The position numbers and the translations under genes are program-made. A DNA stretch of 5,964 nt. Origin: DATJBC01 sp035515515 (GTDB lineage: Bacteria; Actinomycetota; Acidimicrobiia; Acidimicrobiales; UBA8190). The notes beneath the pieces are model-generated. The model searched no databases and had not been told where the DNA came from. It saw only the letters and a list, made by a program, of their open reading frames with translations. This document shows, one piece after another, positions 1 through 5,454 of this stretch. The first letter of the stretch is position 1. Every line of letters starts with the position of its first letter. The stretch is taken from NCBI GenBank assembly GCA_035515515.1, contig DATJBC010000044.1, positions 1-5,964 on the forward strand, given 5' to 3'.

Positions 1-17
1 CGCGGCTGATCCTCCCG

Positions 18-41
18 GGCCCGCCGGCGCGGCGGCGGGCC
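18..41. terminator. GC-rich hairpin downstream of the Holin-X gene
   Basis: A perfect 9-bp inverted repeat: GGCCCGCCG at 18-26 pairs with CGGCGGGCC at 33-41 around a 6-nt loop. It lies about 19 nt beyond the stop codon of the minus-strand membrane protein gene, where a 3' end is expected. No T-tract follows on either strand, so it is not a classical intrinsic terminator. In very GC-rich actinobacteria, hairpins without U-tracts are often proposed as terminators or 3'-end stabilisers. The stem is seen directly; the function is inferred. Nothing else is recognisable in positions 1-59, and I cannot tell whether another gene ends just outside the window. Confidence 0.35.
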
Positions 42-59
42 GATGCGGTGGCGGCCATG

Positions 60-425
60 TCAGCCCCTCCCCTCGGAACGGCCCCGCTCCATGCGGGCGG
101 CGGGGCCCTTGGTGATCCGCCATGCTGCCAGGCCCATGACGATCACGGCGGCGGCGGCCACGATGACGTACGGCAGCCAGCTCAGGTCGCCGGTGAAGGT
201 GGACCCCGTCTCGCTCTGGATGGCGCGCAGCCCCGCCAGCAACAGCAGCACCGCCCCGGCGGCCAGCGCCACCGAGCCGATCACGCCGAAGGCGACGAAG
301 CGGGCCAGCCCCTTCAAGGGCTCCAGGGTCTCCTGCTTGGCGTAGGCCATGACGAGCTGCGTGAACTCGCTGCCCGAGGACGTCAGGCCGCCCTTCTTCG
401 AACCTCGTCCCTCGCCAGCCGGCAC
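60..425 (-). CDS. Small two-helix membrane protein, Actinobacterial Holin-X / DUF1469-type (phage holin family III)
   Basis: Predicted integral membrane protein of 121 residues, cellular role unknown. Family members are named after holins, but most are chromosomal and not tied to phage. From the chosen GTG, a hydrophilic Gly/Ser/Lys-rich tail (1-20) leads into an amphipathic segment with AYAKQETLEPLKGLARF (27-43). This segment is typical of actinobacterial members as I recall them. Two hydrophobic helices follow, about 43-66 and 84-102, joined by a short loop with SETGSTFTGDLSWLPY (71-86), then a basic tail. Start choice: the GTG at 425 has GGAGG 4 nt upstream. An ATG at 350 would cut off part of the family-like N-terminal segment and has no ribosome site. 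An ATG at 539 would add a low-complexity Arg/Gly stretch that does not look coding. It follows the thioesterase on the same strand after 153 nt. No phage genes lie nearby, so a lytic role is unlikely. Fold is fairly sure, start moderately sure, function unknown. Confidence 0.75.
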   Translation of the reverse strand: MPAGEGRGSKKGGLTSSGSEFTQLVMAYAKQETLEPLKGLARFVAFGVIGSVALAAGAVLLLLAGLRAIQSETGSTFTGDLSWLPYVIVAAAAVIVMGLAAWRITKGPAARMERGRSEGRG

Positions 426-428
426 CGA

Positions 429-437
429 CCCTCCCTC
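429..437 (-). promoter_or_regulatory. Shine-Dalgarno sequence for the Holin-X type gene (decides GTG start)
   Basis: Read on the minus strand, GAGGGAGGG sits just upstream of the GTG at 425. Its GGAGG core ends 4 nt before the start codon, a little close but usable. It is the only good ribosome site among the candidate starts of this reading frame, and is the main reason for preferring this GTG over the ATG codons at 350 and 539. Confidence 0.5.
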
Positions 438-462
438 ACGCCCGCCTCCCCTCGGCCCGGCC

Positions 463-484
463 GTGGCGGCGGGACGGCCGCCAC
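463..484. terminator. 8-bp hairpin between thioesterase and Holin-X gene
   Basis: GTGGCGGC (463-470) and GCCGCCAC (477-484) form a perfect 8-bp stem with a GGGACG loop. It lies in the 153-nt gap after the thioesterase stop and about 26 nt before the Shine-Dalgarno sequence of the next minus-strand gene. It could end the thioesterase transcript or shape the leader of the downstream gene. There is no T-tract after the stem on the minus strand. I see no convincing -10 element elsewhere in the gap, so read-through from the thioesterase is possible. The remainder of the gap (485-578) holds only short 5-bp inverted repeats. Confidence 0.3.
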
Positions 485-578
485 CTGCCCGAAGGTTCCG
501 GCGAAGGGCCATCCTCCCCCGCCCGGCGCGGGGCCGCAACCACCTCGGCGCCCGAGCGCCCGGCCCGTGCCGGAGCCG

Positions 579-1013
579 TCAGCCCTCCCCCGCGCCGGGG
601 CCGTCGTCCCCGGCGCGCGCGGCGAGGAGGTAGGTGGAGCTGGCCTTGGCCACGAGGCGCCCGGCGTCGTCGCGCACCTCGGCCTCCACGAAGGCGACGC
701 GCCGGCCGCCGGAGATGACCCGCGCCGTGCAGGTGAGCAGGCCGCCGGGGCGCACCGGGGCGAGGAAGCTCACCTTCAGCTCGGCGTTGGCCGAGAACAC
801 CTTCCTTCCCTGGGCCCACGTCACGCTGGCGGCGCCCATCGCCGAGTCGCAGCAGGCGGCGAGGAACCCCCCCTGGATGGTGCCGGCCGGGTTGGCGAAG
901 CGCTCGTCGGCGGGCATCTGCCACACGGTGGTGCCCGGCTCGGACTTGTCGGTGCACACCATGCCGAGCGTCAGGTCGCAGTTGGGCGGCACCTGCACCC
1001 GGGGGTCGGCCAC
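579..1013 (-). CDS. PaaI-like hotdog-fold thioesterase (4HBT superfamily)
   Basis: Predicted cytoplasmic acyl-CoA thioesterase of 144 residues, hydrolysing an unidentified acyl- or aryl-CoA. The length and layout fit PaaI-like single-hotdog proteins, which act as oligomers. The central motif is at 41-60: NPAGTIQGG, then FLAACCDSAMG, giving the helix start and the acidic residue (Asp56) used by this family for catalysis or substrate placement. Strands follow with FSANAELKVSFLAPVRPG (73-90), and the C-terminal half has the usual alternating pattern ending SSTYLL (125-130). The Gly-rich tail (131-144) is probably disordered. One oddity is that the common HGG of PaaI proteins is QGG here (Gln48). 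Start: the GTG at 1013 has no Shine-Dalgarno sequence but lies 6 nt after a TACCGT hexamer, consistent with a leaderless mRNA. It diverges from nagA and may be followed by the membrane protein gene. Family is confident; substrate is unknown. Confidence 0.87.
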   Translation of the reverse strand: MADPRVQVPPNCDLTLGMVCTDKSEPGTTVWQMPADERFANPAGTIQGGFLAACCDSAMGAASVTWAQGRKVFSANAELKVSFLAPVRPGGLLTCTARVISGGRRVAFVEAEVRDDAGRLVAKASSTYLLAARAGDDGPGAGEG

Positions 1014-1019
1014 GGGGAG

Positions 1020-1025
1020 ACGGTA
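1020..1025 (-). promoter_or_regulatory. -10-like element for leaderless thioesterase transcript
   Basis: On the minus strand TACCGT (TANNNT pattern) is followed by 6 nt and then the GTG start. This spacing would put the transcription start on or next to the start codon. No convincing -35 hexamer is visible 16-18 nt upstream. The element is the minus-strand half of the palindrome ACGGTACCGT (1020-1029). Confidence 0.45.
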
Positions 1026-1029
1026 CCGT
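1020..1029. promoter_or_regulatory. Palindrome ACGGTACCGT in the divergent thioesterase/nagA gap
   Basis: A perfect 10-bp palindrome presents TACCGT as a -10-like hexamer on both strands (1020-1025 minus, 1024-1029 plus), overlapping by 2 bp. On the plus side a GTG in the nagA frame lies 9 nt downstream, at 1039. It could be two overlapping divergent promoters, an operator half-site, or both. It is one of very few places in this gap with A/T bases. Confidence 0.4.
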
Positions 1030-1077
1030 AGGCCCCGCGTGCCCCCGCCCCGACACGACCGCCCGGCACGGGCCGTC

Positions 1078-2145
1078 GTGCGTGCCGCCACCGTGCTCAC
1101 GCCGGAGGGACCGCTCGAGGACGCCGAGGTCGTCGTGGACGGCGGCGTCATCACCGCCGTGCGCCCCGCCACCGGGCCCCCGGCCCACGCCGTGCTGGCG
1201 CCCGGCTTCGTCGACCTCCAGGTCAACGGGATCGGGCCCGTCGACGTGGCGGGCGCCGCCGGAGAGGACTGGGGCGTGCTCGACCGGGCCCTGCTGGCCC
1301 AGGGCGTGACCACGTGGTGCCCGACGCTGGTCTCGGCGCCGGCCGGCGCCCTCGAGGCGTCGCTGGCCCGCATCGCGGCCGCCATGGGGCGGCCGGCGGC
1401 CTCCCGACCGGCCATCGCCGGCGCCCACGTGGAGGGGCCCTTCCTGGCCGTGCCCGGCGCCCACCGGCGCGCCGCGCTGCGCGCCGAGGTCGACGCCCGC
1501 TGGCTGGGCTCGCTGGGACCGGTGGTGCGCGTCGTGACCCTGGCGCCCGAGCTCCCCGGGGCGCTCGACGCCGTGGCGGCGCTGGCGGGCGCCGGCGTGC
1601 TCGTGTCGCTCGGGCACTCGGCGTGCCGCGCCGAGACGGCCGTGGCCGCCGCCGACGCCGGCGCCCGCCTGGTCACGCACCTGGGCAACGCCATGGGCAC
1701 CATGCACCAGCGCGCACCGGGGCTCGTGGGCGCCGCCCTGGCCGACGAGCGCCTGGCCGTGTCGGTCATCGCCGACCTCGTCCACAGCCACGCGCTGTTC
1801 GTGCGGGCGGCCTTCGCCGCCAAGGGGGCCGGCCGGGTGGCCCTGGTCACCGACGCCGTGGCCACCGGGGGCCCGGGCGACGGGCCGCCCCGCCTCGCCG
1901 ACGGGACCCTGGCCGGCTCGGTGCTGCGCATGGACGGCGCGCTGTCCAACGTCGTCACCCGCTGCGGCGTCTCGCTGTCCGACGCCGTGGCGGCCGCCAG
2001 CACCACGCCGGCGCGCCTGCTCGGCTTGGCCGACCGCGGCGCGCTGGAGCCGGGCCGGCGCGCCGACCTGGTGGCGCTCGACGGCGCCGGCCCCTGGCGG
2101 GTGGCGGCGGTGTGGGTGGCGGGCGAGCCCTCCTGGCCCGCCTGA
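1078..2145 (+). CDS. nagA: N-acetylglucosamine-6-phosphate deacetylase
   Basis: Cytoplasmic amidohydrolase that converts N-acetylglucosamine 6-phosphate to glucosamine 6-phosphate and acetate, in amino-sugar catabolism and cell-wall recycling. It has 355 residues, near the usual 360-390. The N-terminal beta-sandwich part is followed by PGFVDLQVNG (42-51), where Gln48 and Asn50 replace the HxH of other amidohydrolases. This marks the single-metal NagA type known from E. coli. Metal and active-site residues are visible in order: HVEGP with Glu119, SLGHS with His180, THLGNAM with His201, a His in ADLVHSH (232-238), and LVTDA with catalytic Asp259. The C-terminal GALEPGRRADLVALD (321-335) is typical of the superfamily. 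Start: the GTG at 1078 matches family N-termini. An in-frame GTG at 1039 would add 13 residues and lies 9 nt after a TACCGT, so it cannot be excluded. Neither start has a Shine-Dalgarno sequence. No nagB or sugar transporter is in the window, so the substrate may come from internal peptidoglycan turnover. Confidence 0.92.
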   Translation: MRAATVLTPEGPLEDAEVVVDGGVITAVRPATGPPAHAVLAPGFVDLQVNGIGPVDVAGAAGEDWGVLDRALLAQGVTTWCPTLVSAPAGALEASLARIAAAMGRPAASRPAIAGAHVEGPFLAVPGAHRRAALRAEVDARWLGSLGPVVRVVTLAPELPGALDAVAALAGAGVLVSLGHSACRAETAVAAADAGARLVTHLGNAMGTMHQRAPGLVGAALADERLAVSVIADLVHSHALFVRAAFAAKGAGRVALVTDAVATGGPGDGPPRLADGTLAGSVLRMDGALSNVVTRCGVSLSDAVAAASTTPARLLGLADRGALEPGRRADLVALDGAGPWRVAAVWVAGEPSWPA

Positions 2146-2151
2146 GGGGGA

Positions 2152-2163
2152 CCGGGGCCCCGG
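2152..2163. repeat. 12-bp perfect palindrome between nagA and FIST gene
   Basis: CCGGGGCCCCGG reads the same on both strands and has no loop. It lies 6 nt after the nagA stop codon and 3 nt before the TAGGGT element of the FIST gene. With so little spacing it could act as an operator over that promoter or as a weak nagA 3' structure. GC-rich palindromes also arise by chance at this base composition. Confidence 0.25.
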
Positions 2164-2166
2164 CGG

Positions 2167-2172
2167 TAGGGT
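2167..2172 (+). promoter_or_regulatory. -10-like element for the FIST gene
   Basis: TAGGGT fits the TANNNT pattern and ends 5 nt before the ATG at 2178, with no Shine-Dalgarno sequence between. This is the arrangement expected for a leaderless mRNA. A -35 hexamer is not visible at 16-18 nt upstream, so the promoter would be weak or activator-dependent. Confidence 0.4.
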
Positions 2173-2177
2173 CGGCC

Positions 2178-3362
2178 ATGCCCTTCGCGGCGGCCATGAG
2201 CGAGCACCCCCTCACCGCGCACGCCGTGGGCGAGGTCACCGGGTCGGTGCTCGAGCGCCTCGGCGAGCGCCCCGACCTGGCCGTGGTGTTCGTGACGCCC
2301 CCGCACGCCGGGGCCCTCGAGGACGCCGTGCGCACCGTGCAGGAGGTGCTGCACCCCCTGGTGGTGCTGGGCAGCGCGGCCGAGTCGGTGCTCGGGCCCC
2401 ACCGGGAGGTGGAGCAGGAGGCGGCCGTCACGCTGCTCGCCGGGCACACCGGCCCGCTCGTCCCCGTGGCCCTCGACGCCGTGCCCGGGGGGCCCGACGC
2501 CGGGATGGTCCTGCACGGGTGGCCGGCCGAGCTCCCCTTCGAGCCCGAGGCCCTCCTCCTGGTGGGCGACCCCTACAGCTTCCCGGCCGAGGCCTTCCTC
2601 GACTGGGCCCGGGCGCGCCACCCCGGGCTGCGGGTGATCGGCGGGATGGCCTCGGCGGCGCGGGGGCCGGGGGGCAACCGCATGGCGCTCGGCCCCCAGC
2701 TGCGCACGGCCGGGGCGGTGGGCGTGCTGCTCGGCCCGGGGACCGAGGTGGGGACGCTCGTGTCCCAGGGGTGCCGGCCCTTCGGCCACCCCCTCGTGGT
2801 CACCAAGGCCAGCGGGAACATCGTGTACGAGCTGGCGGGCCGGCCCGCCCTCGAGCAGCTCGTGGCCCAGGCGCACCAGACGCTCAGCGAGGACGAGGTG
2901 GTGCTCCTCGAGTCGGGCGGCGTGCACATGGGCCGCGTCATCGACGAGCACAAGGAGCACTTCGGCCGGGGCGACTTCCTGGTCCGGGCGGTGGTGGGCG
3001 CCGACCGCTCCAGCGGCGCCATCGCCGTGGGCGACACCATGGACGTGGGCACCACCGTGCAGTTCCACCTGCGCGACGCGCGCAGCGCCGACGAGGACCT
3101 GCACGCCCTGTTGACGACCCGTCGTGCCGAGGCGGCCCTCGTCTTCACGTGCAACGGGCGCGGCACCCGCCTCTTCGGCCGCCCCCACCACGACGTGCGG
3201 GTCATCGCCGAGCACCTGGGGACGATCCCCATGGCCGGCTTCTTCGCCGCCGGGGAGCTCGGGCCCGTGGGCGGGCGCAACTTCCTCCACGGCTTCACCG
3301 CCTCGGTCGCCCTCCTCGGCGCCGGGTCGGCAGCCGACGGGACCCGGCGCGCGCCCGGCTGA
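2178..3362 (+). CDS. FIST N- and C-domain protein (predicted small-ligand sensor)
   Basis: Stand-alone FIST protein of 394 residues. FIST domains are predicted intracellular sensors of small ligands, possibly amino acids, and elsewhere are fused to signalling outputs. The N-terminal FIST domain spans about 15-210: it starts with a VLERLGERPDLAVVFVTP-like first strand and contains IGGMASA (154-160) and SQGCRPFGHPLVVTK (196-210). The C-terminal domain spans about 215-385 and has CNGRGTRLFG (325-334) with Cys326, then GFFAAGELGPVGGRNFLHGF (354-373), the hallmark C-terminal signature. No transmembrane segment, kinase, GGDEF or methyl-accepting domain is attached, so any output must act in trans or the protein has another role. 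Start: the ATG at 2178 lies 5 nt after TAGGGT. An internal ATG at 2196 is the alternative and has no ribosome site. It sits 32 nt after nagA and 56 nt before tkt, with promoter-like elements on both sides. Family is confident; ligand and partner are unknown. Confidence 0.9.
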   Translation: MPFAAAMSEHPLTAHAVGEVTGSVLERLGERPDLAVVFVTPPHAGALEDAVRTVQEVLHPLVVLGSAAESVLGPHREVEQEAAVTLLAGHTGPLVPVALDAVPGGPDAGMVLHGWPAELPFEPEALLLVGDPYSFPAEAFLDWARARHPGLRVIGGMASAARGPGGNRMALGPQLRTAGAVGVLLGPGTEVGTLVSQGCRPFGHPLVVTKASGNIVYELAGRPALEQLVAQAHQTLSEDEVVLLESGGVHMGRVIDEHKEHFGRGDFLVRAVVGADRSSGAIAVGDTMDVGTTVQFHLRDARSADEDLHALLTTRRAEAALVFTCNGRGTRLFGRPHHDVRVIAEHLGTIPMAGFFAAGELGPVGGRNFLHGFTASVALLGAGSAADGTRRAPG

Positions 3363-3383
3363 AGGGCCGACCGCCAGGGGCCG

Positions 3384-3411
3384 TTGCCCGCCGGCACCGA
3401 CCGGGTACGGT
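3384..3411 (+). promoter_or_regulatory. Promoter of tkt-tal (TTGCCC - 16 nt - TACGGT)
   Basis: The best promoter in the window: a -35-like TTGCCC (3384-3389), a 16-nt spacer, and a -10-like TACGGT (3406-3411). The GTG start of tkt follows 7 nt later at 3419. Transcription would begin on or next to the start codon, giving a leaderless tkt mRNA. No Shine-Dalgarno sequence is present, which agrees with this. Confidence 0.6.
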
Positions 3412-3418
3412 TCTCCAC

Positions 3419-5404
3419 GTGACCGATCCGGAGCTCGAACAGCTCGGCATCAACGTCATCCGGGGCCTGGCCATGGACGCCCCCCAGACGGCGGGCGCAG
3501 GGCACCCGGGGACGGCGATGGCGCTCGCCCCGCTGGCCCACGTGCTGTTCACGCGGATCATGCACTACGACCCGGCCGAACCCCTGTGGCCCGACCGCGA
3601 CCGCTTCATCTTGTCCAACGGCCACGCCTCGATCCTGCTGTACGCCCTGCTCTACCTCACCGGCTACGGGCTCACCCTCGACGACCTCACCAAGTTCCGC
3701 CAGTGGGGGTCCAAGACGCCGGGCCATCCCGAGGTGCACCTCACCGACGGGGTCGAGGTGACCACGGGGCCCCTCGGCCAGGGCTTCGGCAACGGCGTGG
3801 GCATGGGCATCGCCGAGCGCTGGCTGCGGGCGCGTTTTGGCCCCGAGCTCGTCGACCACCGCACCTTCGTGATCTGCTCCGACGGCGACCTCATGGAGGG
3901 CATCAGCCACGAGGCGGCGTCGCTGGCCGGTCACCTCGGCCTGGGACGGCTCGTCTACGTGTACGACGACAACCACATCACCATCGACGGTCCCACCGAG
4001 CTGGCCTACTCCGACCGCGTGGCCGAGCGCTTCGACGCCTACGGCTGGCACACCCAGAACATCGGGGACGTGGCCAACGACACCGGCGCGCTGGAGTCGG
4101 CCCTGCGCCGGGCGGTCGACGCCCAGGACAAGCCGTCGCTCATCATCCTGCGCAGCCACATCGGCTGGCCCTCGCCCCACAAGACCGACACGGCCGAGGC
4201 CCACGGGAGCCCCCTCGGCGAGGAGGAGGTGCGCGAGACCAAGGCCATCCTGGGCCTCCCCCCCGACGAGTCGTTCTGGGTGCCCGAGGAGGTCCTCGCC
4301 TTCTACCGCGGCTGCGGGGCGTCGGGCGCGGCGCGCCGCGCGGCGTGGCACCAACGCCTGGCGGCCTGGGACGGCGAGCGCGCCGTGTGGGACGCCTGCC
4401 AGCGCGGCGCCGGCCTCGAGGGGTGGGCCGAGAAGCTGCCGGTGTTCGACACCTCGGACAAGCTGGCCACGCGGGTGGCCCTCAACCGCTGCATCACCGC
4501 CACCGCCGAGGTCATCCCCGGCCTCCTGGCGGGCTCGGCCGACCTGACGGGCAACACCGGGGTCAAGCTCGAGGACGGGGTGACCCAGTCGGCCCAGGAC
4601 CCCGAGGGGACGCAGATCCACTTCGGGATCAGGGAGCACGCCATGGGGGCGACCATGGTGGGCATGGCCCGCCACGGCGGGGTCCTGCCCGTGGGCGGCA
4701 CCTTCTTCGTCTTCAGCGACTACATGCGGCCCTCGGTCCGCCTGGCCGCGCTGTCGGAGGCGCACGTCGTGTACTCCTGGACCCACGACTCCGTCGGCCT
4801 GGGCGAGGACGGGCCCACCCACCAGCCCGTCGAGCACCTGGCGTCGCTGCGCGCCATGCCGGGCCTGCGCCTCATCCGGCCGGCCGACGCCAACGAGTGC
4901 GCGCACGCCTGGCGCGTGGCCGTGGACAGCGAGGGCCCCACGGGGCTCGTGCTGTCGCGCCAGTCGGTGCCGGTCCTCGACGGCACCGCCGAGGCGGCCG
5001 AGGGGGTGGCGCGGGGCGCCTACGTGCTGGTGGACACGAGCGGCCCGCCCGACGTCGTCCTCGTGGGCACGGGCGCCGAGGTGGGGCTGTGCGTCGAGGC
5101 GGCGGCCATGCTAGCCGGCGACCCCCTGGCCGCCCGGGTGGTGTCGTTCCCCTCCTGGGACCTCTTCGCGCTGCAGGCCGAGGACTACCGGGCCGGCGTG
5201 TTCCCCCCCGGGGTGCCCCGGCTGGCGGTCGAGGCGGGGGCGTCGCTCGGCTGGGACCGCTACGCCGACGACGTGGTGGCCATCGACCACTTCGGCGCCT
5301 CGGCGCCGGGCACCGAGGTGCTGGCGCACTTCGGCTACACCCCCGAGAACGTCGCGGCGCGCGCCCGGGCGCTCGTGGCCCGCGGCGGGGCGCCGGCGCG
5401 CTGA
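3419..5404 (+). CDS. tkt: Transketolase
   Basis: Thiamine-diphosphate enzyme that moves two-carbon ketol units between sugar phosphates in the non-oxidative pentose phosphate pathway; cytoplasmic homodimer. It has 661 residues, full length for the family. The N-terminal diphosphate-binding domain shows GHPG with His29, SNGH with His69, KTPGHPEV with His103, TTGPLGQG (115-122), the metal motif DGDLMEG with Asp155, and YDDN with Asn185. The pyrimidine domain has GSADL (372-376), HFGIREHAMG with catalytic Glu406, and THDS...GEDGPTHQP (455-470). The C-terminal domain has GTGAEV (550-555), VVSFPSWDLF (574-583) and VEAG (604-607). All expected catalytic residues are present. Start: GTG reading VTDPELEQLG, 7 nt after TACGGT. 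The frame stays open far upstream, but that part only shadows the FIST gene. It is followed after 50 nt by tal and probably co-transcribed with it. Confidence 0.97.
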   Translation: MTDPELEQLGINVIRGLAMDAPQTAGAGHPGTAMALAPLAHVLFTRIMHYDPAEPLWPDRDRFILSNGHASILLYALLYLTGYGLTLDDLTKFRQWGSKTPGHPEVHLTDGVEVTTGPLGQGFGNGVGMGIAERWLRARFGPELVDHRTFVICSDGDLMEGISHEAASLAGHLGLGRLVYVYDDNHITIDGPTELAYSDRVAERFDAYGWHTQNIGDVANDTGALESALRRAVDAQDKPSLIILRSHIGWPSPHKTDTAEAHGSPLGEEEVRETKAILGLPPDESFWVPEEVLAFYRGCGASGAARRAAWHQRLAAWDGERAVWDACQRGAGLEGWAEKLPVFDTSDKLATRVALNRCITATAEVIPGLLAGSADLTGNTGVKLEDGVTQSAQDPEGTQIHFGIREHAMGATMVGMARHGGVLPVGGTFFVFSDYMRPSVRLAALSEAHVVYSWTHDSVGLGEDGPTHQPVEHLASLRAMPGLRLIRPADANECAHAWRVAVDSEGPTGLVLSRQSVPVLDGTAEAAEGVARGAYVLVDTSGPPDVVLVGTGAEVGLCVEAAAMLAGDPLAARVVSFPSWDLFALQAEDYRAGVFPPGVPRLAVEAGASLGWDRYADDVVAIDHFGASAPGTEVLAHFGYTPENVAARARALVARGGAPAR

Positions 5405-5432
5405 GCGGGCGACACGGCGCCGGCGCCGGCGC
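5390..5432 (+). repeat. Repeated GC palindromes around the tkt stop / tkt-tal junction
   Basis: The 13-mer GGCGCCGGCGCGC occurs at 5389-5401 and again at 5422-5434. Its core GCGCCGGCGC is self-complementary (5390-5399 and 5423-5432), so the two copies can pair as a 10-bp stem with a 23-nt loop containing the tkt stop codon. A further 14-bp palindrome CGGCGCCGGCGCCG spans 5415-5428. The structure would lie just before the tal ribosome site and could affect mRNA stability or the tkt to tal expression ratio. It has no T-tract, and tal's dependence on the upstream promoter argues against full termination. Confidence 0.35.
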
Positions 5433-5442
5433 GCCATCGACG

Positions 5443-5450
5443 AAAAGGAG
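5443..5450 (+). promoter_or_regulatory. Shine-Dalgarno sequence of tal
   Basis: AAAAGGAG ends 4 nt before the ATG at 5455. It is the clearest ribosome binding site in the window and contrasts with the apparently leaderless starts of tkt, the FIST gene and the thioesterase, as expected for a gene inside an operon. Confidence 0.8.
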
Positions 5451-5454
5451 CGAC

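Noticed and set aside
60..425. Prophage or lysis cassette suggested by the holin family name
   Set aside because: No endolysin, structural, integrase or other phage-like gene is present, and the neighbours are metabolic.
418..430. A 13-mer (GCCGGCACCGACC) shared with 3390-3402 in the tkt promoter spacer, considered as a shared operator
   Set aside because: At this base composition several exact 13-mer matches are expected by chance in 6 kb, and the two copies lie in different positions relative to their genes.
426..539. Longer Holin-X protein starting at the ATG at 539
   Set aside because: The extra residues are a low-complexity Arg/Gly/Ala stretch with no family match. The region contains an 8-bp hairpin and the Shine-Dalgarno sequence for the downstream GTG.
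579..3290. A 903-codon open frame on the minus strand running across nagA and the FIST gene
   Set aside because: Only its last part (below 1013) is the thioesterase. The rest is a low-complexity Ala/Arg/Gly/Pro shadow of two recognisable plus-strand genes, a common effect of very high GC.
2519..3418. Upstream extension of the tkt reading frame by about 300 codons
   Set aside because: The extension is Arg/Gly/Pro-rich shadow sequence over the FIST gene. Transketolase homology begins exactly after the GTG at 3419, which also has a promoter-like element just before it.
2573..4906. A 777-codon minus-strand open frame antisense to the FIST gene and tkt
   Set aside because: Its translation has no recognisable motif and is His/Gly/Arg-rich. 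The plus strand encodes clear enzymes with all catalytic motifs.
5415..5435. Intrinsic terminator between tkt and tal
   Set aside because: The GC palindromes lack a following T-tract, and tal has no promoter of its own in the gap, so complete termination there is unlikely.
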